From a bacterium (GTDB taxonomy: Bacteria; Planctomycetota; J058; JAJDCP01), in NCBI GenBank assembly GCA_030428695.1, contig JAUIEM010000541.1, forward strand, positions 1 to 5,054: a stretch of 5,054 bases of DNA, given 5' to 3'. Shown here piece by piece: positions 1 to 4,759 of this stretch (position 1 is its first letter; every line of letters begins with the position of its first letter). Below the pieces are notes generated by a model. The model was not told the DNA's origin. It saw only the letters and a program-made list of their open reading frames with translations, and ran no database searches. The translations under genes were made by a program, and so were the position numbers.

Positions 1-2
1 CG

Positions 3-1841
3 GCGGCCTGTCTCGAGAACGTCGTCGGGGACATCGAGATCCCCGAGCATCCGATCGTGCGCGAGACGATGCGCGACTGCCTCGAGGACTTCATGGACAT
101 CGGCGCGCTCGAAGAGCTGCTGCGGCAGATGGCCGGGGACGAGCTCGAGCTGATCGCGGTCGACAGCGTCGAGCCCTCGCCGCTCAGCCACGAGCTGCTC
201 AACGCGAACCCCTACGCCTACCTCGACGAGGCGCCGCTCGAAGAGCGCCGCTCGCGGATGGTCGCGACCCGGCCGGGGCTCGACCTGCACCCGGCGTCGG
301 TGATCGACGGCGACGCGATCCGGCAGGTCGAGGAGCAGCTCAAGCGCCATCCGCGCGACGCCGAAGAGCTTCACCTGCTGCTGCTCAACCGCTGCCTGCT
401 GCCGCTGCCCGAGCTCGCCCGCGGCCTGGCCGTCGAGCCCGGCGGGCTCGACAGCGCGCGGCGCTGGTTCGCGGACCTGGTCGCAGAGGGGCGGGCCCTG
501 CGCGCGACCTGGAGCTGCGAGGGGGCCTCCCGCGAGGGCTGGCTGGCCCGCGAGCGCGCCGAGCTGGTCGCCGCCGCCCTGGCCGGGGCGGTGCTGACGC
601 CGCCGCCGACGCTCGGCCCGGCGGATGACGAGGACGAGGCGCGGCAGCGCGTCGTCTTCGGGCTGTGCGAGACCCGCGGCCCCCTGCGGGTCGAAGAGGC
701 GGCAGCGCTGCTCGGCATGCCGGCGGGGCAGGTGCGCCAGGCCCTGCTCGGGCTCGAGACCAAGGGCAGCGTGATGCGGGGGAACTACCGCGGTTACGGC
801 GAAGAGTGGATCGAGAAGAGGAACCTCCAGCGCATCCACAAGCTGACCCTGCGCGGCCTGCGCAACCGCGTGCGGGCGGTCACCCCCGAGCGCTTCTGCG
901 CCTTCCTGCGCTCCTGGCAACACGCCGCCGAGGGCCGGCGGCTGTACGGCGCCGAGGGCCTTGCCGAGCTCGTCGAGCAGCTGCAGGGCCTCGAGCTCGA
1001 GGTGCGCCAATGGGAGAGCGAGGTCTTCGCCGCCCGCTGCGACGGCTACCGGAACGAGTGGCTCGACGCCCTGTGCTACGCCGGCGAGGTGGTCTGGGCG
1101 CGGCGTGGGCTGCGCGACGGCATCGCCCAGCGCCGCCCGCTCAAGGTCGGCCTGTTCTTCCGCGACGAGGTCAGCGCCTGGCTCGAGCCGGTCCCGGACG
1201 AGCTCCCGGCGCTGTCCGACAAGGCGCGGACCGTGCTGCGCTTCCTCGACGGCGCGGGGCCCTCCTTCCAGGGCGCGATCGAGCGCGGCGCCAGCCTGCT
1301 GAGCTGCGAGGTCGAGGACGCGCTGTTCGAGCTCGCCTGGGCCGGCCTGGTCAGCGCGGACGGCTTCGCCGCCCTGCGCAGGCTGGTCGGCGGCCCGCGC
1401 AAGAAGCCCACCCGGCTCCCGCGTCGGGGGCTGCGCCGGGCCGGCCTGCGCGGCGGCCGCCTGCCGGCCGGCGGGCGCTGGTCGCTCTTGCGCCGTGAGC
1501 TCGCCCCGCGCCCCGAGGCGGACGTCTGCGCCCGCCAGCTGCTCGTCCGCTACGGCGTGGTCTTCCGCGACGTGCTCGGCGTCGAGACGCGGCTGCCTCC
1601 CTGGCGCGAGCTGCGCTACGCCCTGCGCCGGCTCGAGGCCTCCGGGCAGGTGCGCGGCGGGCGCTTCGTGCGCGGCTTCAGCGGCGAGCAGTTCGCCCTG
1701 CCCGAGGCCGCCGCCGCCCTCGAGGCGCGGCGGAGCGCGCTGTTGCAGGGGGACGAGCTGCCAGCGAAGGATCCCCTCGGACTGCTGATCCGGCAGCTGC
1801 TGACGAAGGCGCACGGGGCGAGCGTGGGGGTGGGGGCCTAG
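3..1841 (+). CDS. lhr: Lhr-family ATP-dependent DNA helicase, C-terminal part (5' end off window)
   Basis: Superfamily 2 helicase of the Lhr type, a 3'-5' DNA translocase linked to DNA repair. The frame is open to the left edge and the residues before the GTG at 57 (GDIEIPEHPIVRETMRDC) are typical Lhr sequence, so 57 is not the start. 612 residues are visible. The helicase motor domains lie outside the window. Seen here is the DEAD-associated region with its signature NPYAYLDEAPLEERR (about residues 69-83), then a long tract that fits the tandem winged-helix C-terminal domain of long-form Lhr (about 1500 residues in Escherichia coli), including GGRFVRGFSGEQFALPEA at 552-569. After the DPLGL match (590-594) the protein ends within 18 residues in a Gly/Val/Ala tail, whereas long Lhr proteins as I recall them continue into a further C-terminal segment. 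Partner genes upstream cannot be seen. The family call is firm; domain boundaries are approximate. Confidence 0.9.
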   Translation, partial: AACLENVVGDIEIPEHPIVRETMRDCLEDFMDIGALEELLRQMAGDELELIAVDSVEPSPLSHELLNANPYAYLDEAPLEERRSRMVATRPGLDLHPASVIDGDAIRQVEEQLKRHPRDAEELHLLLLNRCLLPLPELARGLAVEPGGLDSARRWFADLVAEGRALRATWSCEGASREGWLARERAELVAAALAGAVLTPPPTLGPADDEDEARQRVVFGLCETRGPLRVEEAAALLGMPAGQVRQALLGLETKGSVMRGNYRGYGEEWIEKRNLQRIHKLTLRGLRNRVRAVTPERFCAFLRSWQHAAEGRRLYGAEGLAELVEQLQGLELEVRQWESEVFAARCDGYRNEWLDALCYAGEVVWARRGLRDGIAQRRPLKVGLFFRDEVSAWLEPVPDELPALSDKARTVLRFLDGAGPSFQGAIERGASLLSCEVEDALFELAWAGLVSADGFAALRRLVGGPRKKPTRLPRRGLRRAGLRGGRLPAGGRWSLLRRELAPRPEADVCARQLLVRYGVVFRDVLGVETRLPPWRELRYALRRLEASGQVRGGRFVRGFSGEQFALPEAAAALEARRSALLQGDELPAKDPLGLLIRQLLTKAHGASVGVGA

Positions 1842-1845
1842 CGGG
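1815..1845 (+). other. Putative G-quadruplex motif across the helicase stop codon
   Basis: Four G-runs lie on the plus strand at 1815-1818, 1826-1830, 1832-1836 and 1843-1845, with loops of 7, 1 and 6 bases. This satisfies the usual G3+N1-7 pattern. It spans the last codons of the helicase gene and its TAG at 1839-1841. It overlaps a possible GGGGGC/GCCCCC hairpin, so the two folds would exclude each other. Seen in the sequence; folding is inferred. Confidence 0.45.
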
Positions 1846-1856
1846 TCGGCGCCCCC
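1832..1856 (+). terminator. Possible hairpin at the 3' end of the helicase gene
   Basis: GGGGGC at 1832-1837 pairs with GCCCCC at 1851-1856 around a 13-base loop that contains the stop codon. There is no T-run after it, so a classical intrinsic terminator is not supported. In a GC-rich genome facing a convergent gene it may still slow or end transcription. Weak call. Confidence 0.25.
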
Positions 1857-1868
1857 GGTCTGGTTTCC

Positions 1869-1904
1869 ATCGGGATCGGGATCGGGATCGGGATCGGAGT
1901 CGGA
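1869..1904 (+). repeat. Hexamer tandem repeat (ATCGGG)n with perfect G-quadruplex spacing
   Basis: Four exact ATCGGG units (1869-1892) are followed by two diverging units, ATCGGA and GTCGGA. The GGG runs at 1872, 1878, 1884 and 1890 are each separated by ATC, which gives a textbook G3N3G3N3G3N3G3 motif on the plus strand, the sense strand of the helicase transcript. It lies 28 bases after the helicase stop. Read on either strand it could be slippage-prone. No coding role is supported. Confidence 0.85.
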
Positions 1905-2117
1905 AGCGACCACAAGACAGCCGCGGGGAGACGATGTGCTTCCGTTGCAGCACCAGCCTCCGGTCCATGGCCTGAGGCGGGGCGCAGATCTGCGCGGGAC
2001 GCGACTTGTCGCGTCCGCGGAGAGCTGCCTCGGCCGCGCCGCTGCGAAGCACCGACGTGGACGAAGAAGGCGCAGCGTCTCCTGGAAGTCCCGCGGGCGG
2101 CGAGCCGCAGGATTTCC
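1901..2117. other. Gene-free intergenic region rich in inverted repeats
   Basis: The gap between the convergent helicase and DUF523 genes contains no reading frame with a recognisable product. It holds a series of complementary arms: 1901-1907 with 1938-1944 (7 bp); 1956-1960 with 1974-1978 (5 bp); a 14-bp palindrome at 1982-1995; 1997-2005 with 2008-2016 (9 bp); 2041-2046 with 2071-2076 (6 bp); and 2084-2091 with 2110-2117 (8 bp with one G-U), enclosing a GCGG-CGAG-CCGC hairpin. A structured non-coding RNA, a stack of terminators, or chance pairing in GC-rich DNA are all possible. No promoter for an RNA gene is evident. Confidence 0.4.
1982..2016. repeat. Two adjacent perfect inverted repeats
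   Basis: A 14-bp perfect palindrome GCGCAGATCTGCGC at 1982-1995 is followed one base later by GGACGCGAC-TT-GTCGCGTCC at 1997-2016, a perfect 9-bp inverted repeat with a two-base centre. As RNA the second would form an 8-bp stem with a CUUG tetraloop. Being symmetrical, it would read as a hairpin from both convergent genes. No T-run follows on either strand, so a terminator role is only inferred. Confidence 0.55.
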
Positions 2118-2129
2118 ACGCGGATCGCG

Positions 2130-2174
2130 GTGAGATGCCAGGGTCGGCCCATCGGCCGAGCGCCCGCCTCTCAC
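2130..2174 (-). terminator. Nested stem at the 3' end of the DUF523-DUF1722 gene
   Basis: Three arm pairs nest around one loop: GTGAGA (2130-2135) with TCTCAC (2169-2174), GGG (2141-2143) with CCC (2163-2165), and TCGGCC (2144-2149) with GGCCGA (2154-2159). That makes 15 paired positions in 45 bases with small bulges. The outer arm covers the TGA stop of the gene. It could serve as a transcription end or a 3' stabilising stem. There is no T-run, so the call is tentative. Confidence 0.35.
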
Positions 2175-3130
2175 ACCGTGTTCAGCAACATCATCTCCCG
2201 CGGGTGCGGCTCGAGGTAGATCTGCTCGGACAGGTAGCTGCCGCCGACCTTCTTCTGGAAGTAGCGCATCAGCGTGATCGGCACGATCAGCGGCACGAGG
2301 CCGGTCCGGTAGGACTCGATGCTCGCGTGCAGCTGCTCGCGGTCGAAGTCGTCGAGGGACTTCTTGAAGAAGCCCGCCAGGTGCTGCAGCACGTTGGTGT
2401 GGCGTTTGCGCGTCCCGACCCGGCACAGGGCCTCGAAGAAGCGCACGGCGTAGCGGTCGAGCACGTCCTCGAGCGCGTGCTGGCTCGCGTCGGCGACCAG
2501 GCGCCCGAGCTCGCGCATCACGACCTCGTCGCGGACCATCAGGAGGAATTTGTGCCGCCCGTGGAAGTCGCTCAGGGCCCGCCGGCTCGGGGCTTCCCGC
2601 AGCTTCCGCCAGCGGGCGTGGCAGTAGACCCGGACGATGAAGGCCTCGCGCAGGAGCGGATCGTGCAGGCGGCCCTCCTCCTCGAGCGGCAGGAGCGGGA
2701 AAGCCGCGCGCAGGGCGGCGGCGAACAGGCCGGAGCCGGTCGGGTCGGGCATGCCCTTGTCGTTGTAGACCTTGACCCGGAAGAGCCCGCAGCTCGGCGA
2801 GCCCTTCTTGAGGATGAAGCCGTCGAGGCCCTCGGCGCGCAGCTCTTCTACCCGCGTCGCGGAGAAGCCGCTCATGTCCTCGGTCAGGTCGCGGCCGTCG
2901 CTCGGCACGACCATGCGCGGCGCGTCGGGGTCGCCGACGAGGCGTAGTGTGGGCCGCGGCACACCGAGCCCGACCTCGACCTCCGGGCAGACCGGCACGT
3001 ACTCGAAGTACTGGCCGAGCGTCCCGGTCAGGTAGCGGTCGCGTTTGTGCCCGCCGTTGTAGCGCACCTCGTTGCCGAGCAGGCAGCTGCTGATGCCGAT
3101 CCGCAGGCGCGCTTCCGGTTCTTCCGCCAT
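2171..3130 (-). CDS. DUF523-DUF1722 fusion protein (TudS/YbgA type)
   Basis: A 319-residue cytoplasmic protein with two known domains. Residues 8-150 match DUF523, the family of TudS, which removes sulfur from thiouracil or thiouridine monophosphate using a [4Fe-4S] cluster held by three cysteines. The three expected cysteines are present at C16 (SSCLLG), C48 (PVCPEVE) and C114 (SPSCGL). Residues 180-310 match DUF1722, known as YbgA in Escherichia coli, with FHGRHKFLLM (189-198), NVLQHLAGFFKK (246-257) and YRTGLVPLIVPITLMRYF (274-291). The role of DUF1722 is unsettled. The ATG at 3130 is chosen because a perfect AGGAGG lies six bases upstream; the in-frame GTG at 3157 has no such site and overlaps the predicted -10 box. 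The gene diverges from the DUF2878 gene. Domain assignment is firm; the desulfidase reaction is inferred from the family. Confidence 0.92.
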   Translation of the reverse strand: MAEEPEARLRIGISSCLLGNEVRYNGGHKRDRYLTGTLGQYFEYVPVCPEVEVGLGVPRPTLRLVGDPDAPRMVVPSDGRDLTEDMSGFSATRVEELRAEGLDGFILKKGSPSCGLFRVKVYNDKGMPDPTGSGLFAAALRAAFPLLPLEEEGRLHDPLLREAFIVRVYCHARWRKLREAPSRRALSDFHGRHKFLLMVRDEVVMRELGRLVADASQHALEDVLDRYAVRFFEALCRVGTRKRHTNVLQHLAGFFKKSLDDFDREQLHASIESYRTGLVPLIVPITLMRYFQKKVGGSYLSEQIYLEPHPREMMLLNTV

Positions 3131-3136
3131 CGCTTC

Positions 3137-3142
3137 CCTCCT
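3137..3142 (-). promoter_or_regulatory. Shine-Dalgarno site fixing the DUF523-DUF1722 start
   Basis: Reads AGGAGG on the minus strand, with a six-base spacer to the ATG at 3130. This consensus site decides for ATG 3130 over the longer GTG start at 3157. Confidence 0.8.
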
Positions 3143-3155
3143 CGCGTCCACTCGC

Positions 3156-3184
3156 ACTCTAGTGTCTTGCCTATGTTTTGTCTA
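3156..3184 (-). promoter_or_regulatory. Candidate sigma70-type promoter for the DUF523-DUF1722 gene
   Basis: On the minus strand, TAGACA (3179-3184, 5 of 6 matches to the -35 consensus) and TAGAGT (3156-3161, 4 of 6 matches to the -10 consensus) are separated by exactly 17 bases. This places transcription start roughly 20 bases before the ATG at 3130, just ahead of the ribosome binding site. It lies in the most AT-rich stretch of the window. Housekeeping promoters in high-GC bacteria vary, so this is moderate support only. Confidence 0.45.
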
Positions 3185-3194
3185 GATTTTGTCT
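3163..3194. repeat. 11-bp-period TTTTGTCT direct repeats, operator-like
   Basis: TTTTGTCT occurs at 3176-3183 and again at 3187-3194, an 11-bp step close to one helical turn, with a shorter TGTCT at 3163-3167. The first copy overlaps the predicted -35 box of the minus-strand gene, and all copies sit between the two divergent starts. This is the expected geometry for a regulator that binds one face of the helix and controls both genes. No regulator gene is in the window, so the protein is unknown. Confidence 0.4.
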
Positions 3195-3215
3195 GCTCTC
3201 TCCGCTACGATGTGC

Positions 3216-3222
3216 GGGGAGG
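3216..3222 (+). promoter_or_regulatory. Shine-Dalgarno site fixing the DUF2878 start
   Basis: GGGGAGG with an eight-base spacer to the ATG at 3231. It favours this start over the upstream in-frame ATG at 3189, whose product would carry 14 extra residues that do not resemble the family. Confidence 0.65.
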
Positions 3223-3230
3223 CAGGGACC

Positions 3231-3764
3231 ATGAAGGCCGCGATCAACATTGTAGCCTTCCAGCTCGGCTGGTGGTGCTGTGTGCTCGGCGCGGCCCGGG
3301 GCGGGCCCTGGCTGGGCCCGGTCTTCGCGCTCGTGTGGCTGCCCCTGCACCTGCGCTTCTTCGGGCTCCGCCGCGAGGCCGGCCTGGTCGCGGTGTGTGT
3401 CCTGTTCGGGGGGCTGCTCGACAGCGCGGTGATGGTCGGCGGCTTCGTCGCCTATCCGCCCGGTTTCTGGCTCGCGCCGCCGTGGATCTGGGCGCTGTGG
3501 GCGCTGTTCGGGACCACCCTGCACCACAGCATGCGCTGGCTGCGCCGGCGCTGGCTGCTCGGGTTGGTGCTCGGGGCGATCTTCGGGCCCCTCGCCTACC
3601 GGGGGGCGGCCGCGCTCGGAGCGGTCACCCTGCCTCGCTCGGAGGGCCTGACACTGCTCGTGCTCGGGCTGGTCTGGGGCGGCGCGATGCCGCTGCTCGG
3701 CGCTCTCGCCGGGCGTTTCGAGCCGCGCCGGGCTCAGTCCTCGCCCGCGCAGCTCCTGCAATAG
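3231..3764 (+). CDS. DUF2878 family integral membrane protein
   Basis: A 177-residue inner-membrane protein of unknown biochemical function. It begins directly with the family-like stretch NIVAFQLGWWCCVLGAA (residues 6-22) and shows six likely membrane helices at about 5-21, 26-44, 50-74, 84-98, 108-130 and 138-160. DUF2878-type landmarks are GLLDS (61-65), the LWALFGTTLHHSMRWLR tract (89-105) and GPLAY (119-123). The length is normal for the family. The 16-residue polar tail after the last helix is encoded over the end of the convergent cysteine-rich gene (31-bp overlap). The gene is divergent from the DUF523-DUF1722 gene, with 100 bp between the two ATGs. From memory, DUF2878 genes in gammaproteobacteria often lie with cyclopropane-fatty-acid synthase-like, DUF1365 and photolyase genes; none of those are visible here. 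Family call confident, role unknown. Confidence 0.87.
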   Translation: MKAAINIVAFQLGWWCCVLGAARGGPWLGPVFALVWLPLHLRFFGLRREAGLVAVCVLFGGLLDSAVMVGGFVAYPPGFWLAPPWIWALWALFGTTLHHSMRWLRRRWLLGLVLGAIFGPLAYRGAAALGAVTLPRSEGLTLLVLGLVWGGAMPLLGALAGRFEPRRAQSSPAQLLQ

Positions 3765-4672
3765 GTCGCCTCCGGGTCCTGCTTGCGCAGGGCGTGGCAG
3801 GCCTTGCAGAACACGTACTCGCCGCGCATGTAGCCCAGGTCGCAGTCTTCGCACCAGCCGTCTGCCTTCATCGCCTTGTAGCAGCTCGCGCAGGCCGCGC
3901 TGAGCTCGCCGTACCAGCCGACGCCGCAGTCGGTGCACCAGCCGCCGTCGGGGTTCTTCATGTTCGCGAGGCAGCCCTGGCACCAGGCCATGTTGCCCTT
4001 GTAGTGGCCGACCTCGCAGGTCTCGCACCAGCCGCCTTCCGCCGCGCGCATCAGCCCGTAGCAGCTCTTGCACTCGGTCGTGTAGCCGTCGGTGTGGCCG
4101 ACGCCGCAGCCTTCGCACCAGCCGCCCTCGTCGCTCTTCATCATGCCGTGGCAGTCGCGGCAGCCGACCGCCTGGCCGTAGACGAAGCCCTGGCCGCTGT
4201 CCTCGCACCAGGCGTCCTCGCGGACCGCGGTCAGGCACGCCTTGCAGCTGAGCTCGAGGTCGTAGTAGTGGCCCGTGTCGCAGGTCTCGCACCAGCCGCC
4301 TTCATCGGCGCACTTCGCGGTGTGGCAGCCGCGGCAGGCGACCTTCTCGGACCAGAAGTAGCCCGACTTGCAGGTGTCGCACCAGCCGTCGGCCATGTAG
4401 GCCTCGTAGCATCCCTGGCAGCTGAACTTCTCGGCTCCGTAGTAGCCGACCTTGCAGGCGTCGCACCAGGCGCCGTCCCAGCCTGCGCGGGCGTCGAAGC
4501 AGGTGCGGCACTTCTCGCGGGTGCCGTCCCACAGGATCCCGCTCTGGCAGCCGTCACACCAGTAGGCGTCATCGAGCTCGGTCAGCGTGTTGCAGGCTTC
4601 GCAGCCGTCCTGCGCCGCGAGCGGCACCGCGAGCAGCGCCAGCACGCAGAGCATCCCCATCCACCGTGTCAT
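3734..4672 (-). CDS. Secreted cysteine-ladder protein, ten ~30-residue double-CxxC units
   Basis: A 312-residue protein I cannot assign to a named family. Residues 1-20 form a Sec signal peptide (TRW, then a hydrophobic core ending VPLAA; cleavage likely near A20). The rest is ten units starting at C24, C55, C85, C113, C143, C171, C201, C231, C261 and C289. Each unit is about 28-31 residues, with consensus C-x2-C-[YHLF]-x(8-10)-W-C-x2-C-x2-G-[YH]. CxxC pairs therefore recur nearly every 15 residues (sometimes 13), with 19 of 20 pairs intact and 40 cysteines after the signal. Unit 5 has Ser159 in place of a cysteine and unit 4 has an extra C121. The spacing resembles zinc-ribbon knuckles, but export argues for disulfides or extracytoplasmic metal binding. 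The start is ATG 4672, with AGGAGG four bases upstream. It overlaps the DUF2878 gene by 31 bp and lies 87 bp downstream of a methyltransferase gene on the same strand. The reading frame is certain, the function unknown. Confidence 0.88.
   Translation of the reverse strand: MTRWMGMLCVLALLAVPLAAQDGCEACNTLTELDDAYWCDGCQSGILWDGTREKCRTCFDARAGWDGAWCDACKVGYYGAEKFSCQGCYEAYMADGWCDTCKSGYFWSEKVACRGCHTAKCADEGGWCETCDTGHYYDLELSCKACLTAVREDAWCEDSGQGFVYGQAVGCRDCHGMMKSDEGGWCEGCGVGHTDGYTTECKSCYGLMRAAEGGWCETCEVGHYKGNMAWCQGCLANMKNPDGGWCTDCGVGWYGELSAACASCYKAMKADGWCEDCDLGYMRGEYVFCKACHALRKQDPEATYCRSCAGED
4014..4039 (-). repeat. 26-bp exact repeat, copy in unit 7 of the cysteine-ladder gene
   Basis: Identical to 4278-4303. 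It encodes the EGGWCETC core of unit 7. Exact DNA identity, not just protein similarity, suggests recent duplication or gene conversion between units. Confidence 0.8.
4278..4303 (-). repeat. 26-bp exact repeat, copy in unit 4 of the cysteine-ladder gene
   Basis: Identical to 4014-4039 and 264 bp away, equal to 88 residues or exactly three units. It encodes the EGGWCETC core of unit 4. Confidence 0.8.
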
Positions 4673-4676
4673 CGAT

Positions 4677-4682
4677 CCTCCT
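4677..4682 (-). promoter_or_regulatory. Shine-Dalgarno site fixing the cysteine-ladder protein start
   Basis: AGGAGG on the minus strand, four bases before the ATG at 4672. The spacer is short but the match is perfect, and starting here puts the signal peptide at the very N-terminus. A longer in-frame start at 4744 would bury the signal peptide behind 24 residues. Confidence 0.7.
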
Positions 4683-4736
4683 CGGGCAGTATGCCCCGTC
4701 ACCCAGGTCCCTTCAGGGTAGAGCAGGCAGGTCGAG

Positions 4737-4758
4737 GGTTGCAACCGCGGCGCCGCGG
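4737..4758 (-). terminator. Two overlapping palindromes after the methyltransferase gene
   Basis: CCGCGGCGCCGCGG (4745-4758), a perfect 14-bp palindrome, begins one base after the methyltransferase stop. It overlaps GGTTGCAACC (4737-4746), a perfect 10-bp palindrome, by two bases. On the minus strand the first could form a GC hairpin just past the stop codon, but no T-run follows. The TTGCAA core also resembles a -35 box, though no convincing -10 box follows it. Terminator, regulator site and chance are all open. Confidence 0.3.
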
Positions 4759-4759
4759 C

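Noticed and set aside
665..1498. 277-codon plus-strand open frame inside the helicase gene
   Set aside because: Arg/Ala/Pro-rich frame shift of the helicase coding sequence; the helicase frame is continuous and matches Lhr throughout.
1770..1900. Frameshift as the cause of the short Lhr C-terminus
   Set aside because: Reading the other two plus-strand frames after DPLGL gives either an early stop or Arg/Gly-rich sequence, with nothing like the expected C-terminal Lhr segment.
1869..1904. CRISPR or phage attachment site reading of the short repeats
   Set aside because: The units are contiguous hexamers without spacers, with no cas, integrase or tRNA gene nearby.
1842..2170. Small protein-coding gene in the convergent gap
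   Set aside because: The available frames (for example the 65-codon plus-strand frame at 1936) lack a ribosome binding site, have shadow-like Arg-rich composition and match nothing I recognise.
2006..2947. 313-codon plus-strand open frame opposite the DUF523-DUF1722 gene
   Set aside because: Antisense shadow. The minus-strand frame matches two conserved domains end to end, and the plus-strand product has no recognisable feature.
3167..3211. Plus-strand sigma70 promoter for the DUF2878 gene
   Set aside because: TTGCCT at 3167 and TACGAT at 3206 are plausible single boxes but no pair has an acceptable spacer and good matches on both, so I do not list it as a feature.
3171..4292. 373-codon minus-strand open frame rich in Arg, Gly and Pro
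   Set aside because: It is a shifted-frame shadow of the cysteine-ladder gene and also runs across the DUF2878 gene. Its composition is the usual GC-rich out-of-frame pattern, with no domain and no ribosome binding site, while the competing frames have a signal peptide, regular repeats and a known membrane family.
3802..4334. Multiheme cytochrome c reading of the cysteine-ladder protein (CxxCH at C113, C171 and C289)
   Set aside because: Only three of 19 CxxC motifs are followed by His; the others have Tyr, Phe, Leu, Asn, Gln, Lys, Glu, Asp, Gly or Ala. His appears to be one of several residues allowed at that position. Three hemes cannot be excluded outright; a heme stain or absorbance spectrum would settle it.
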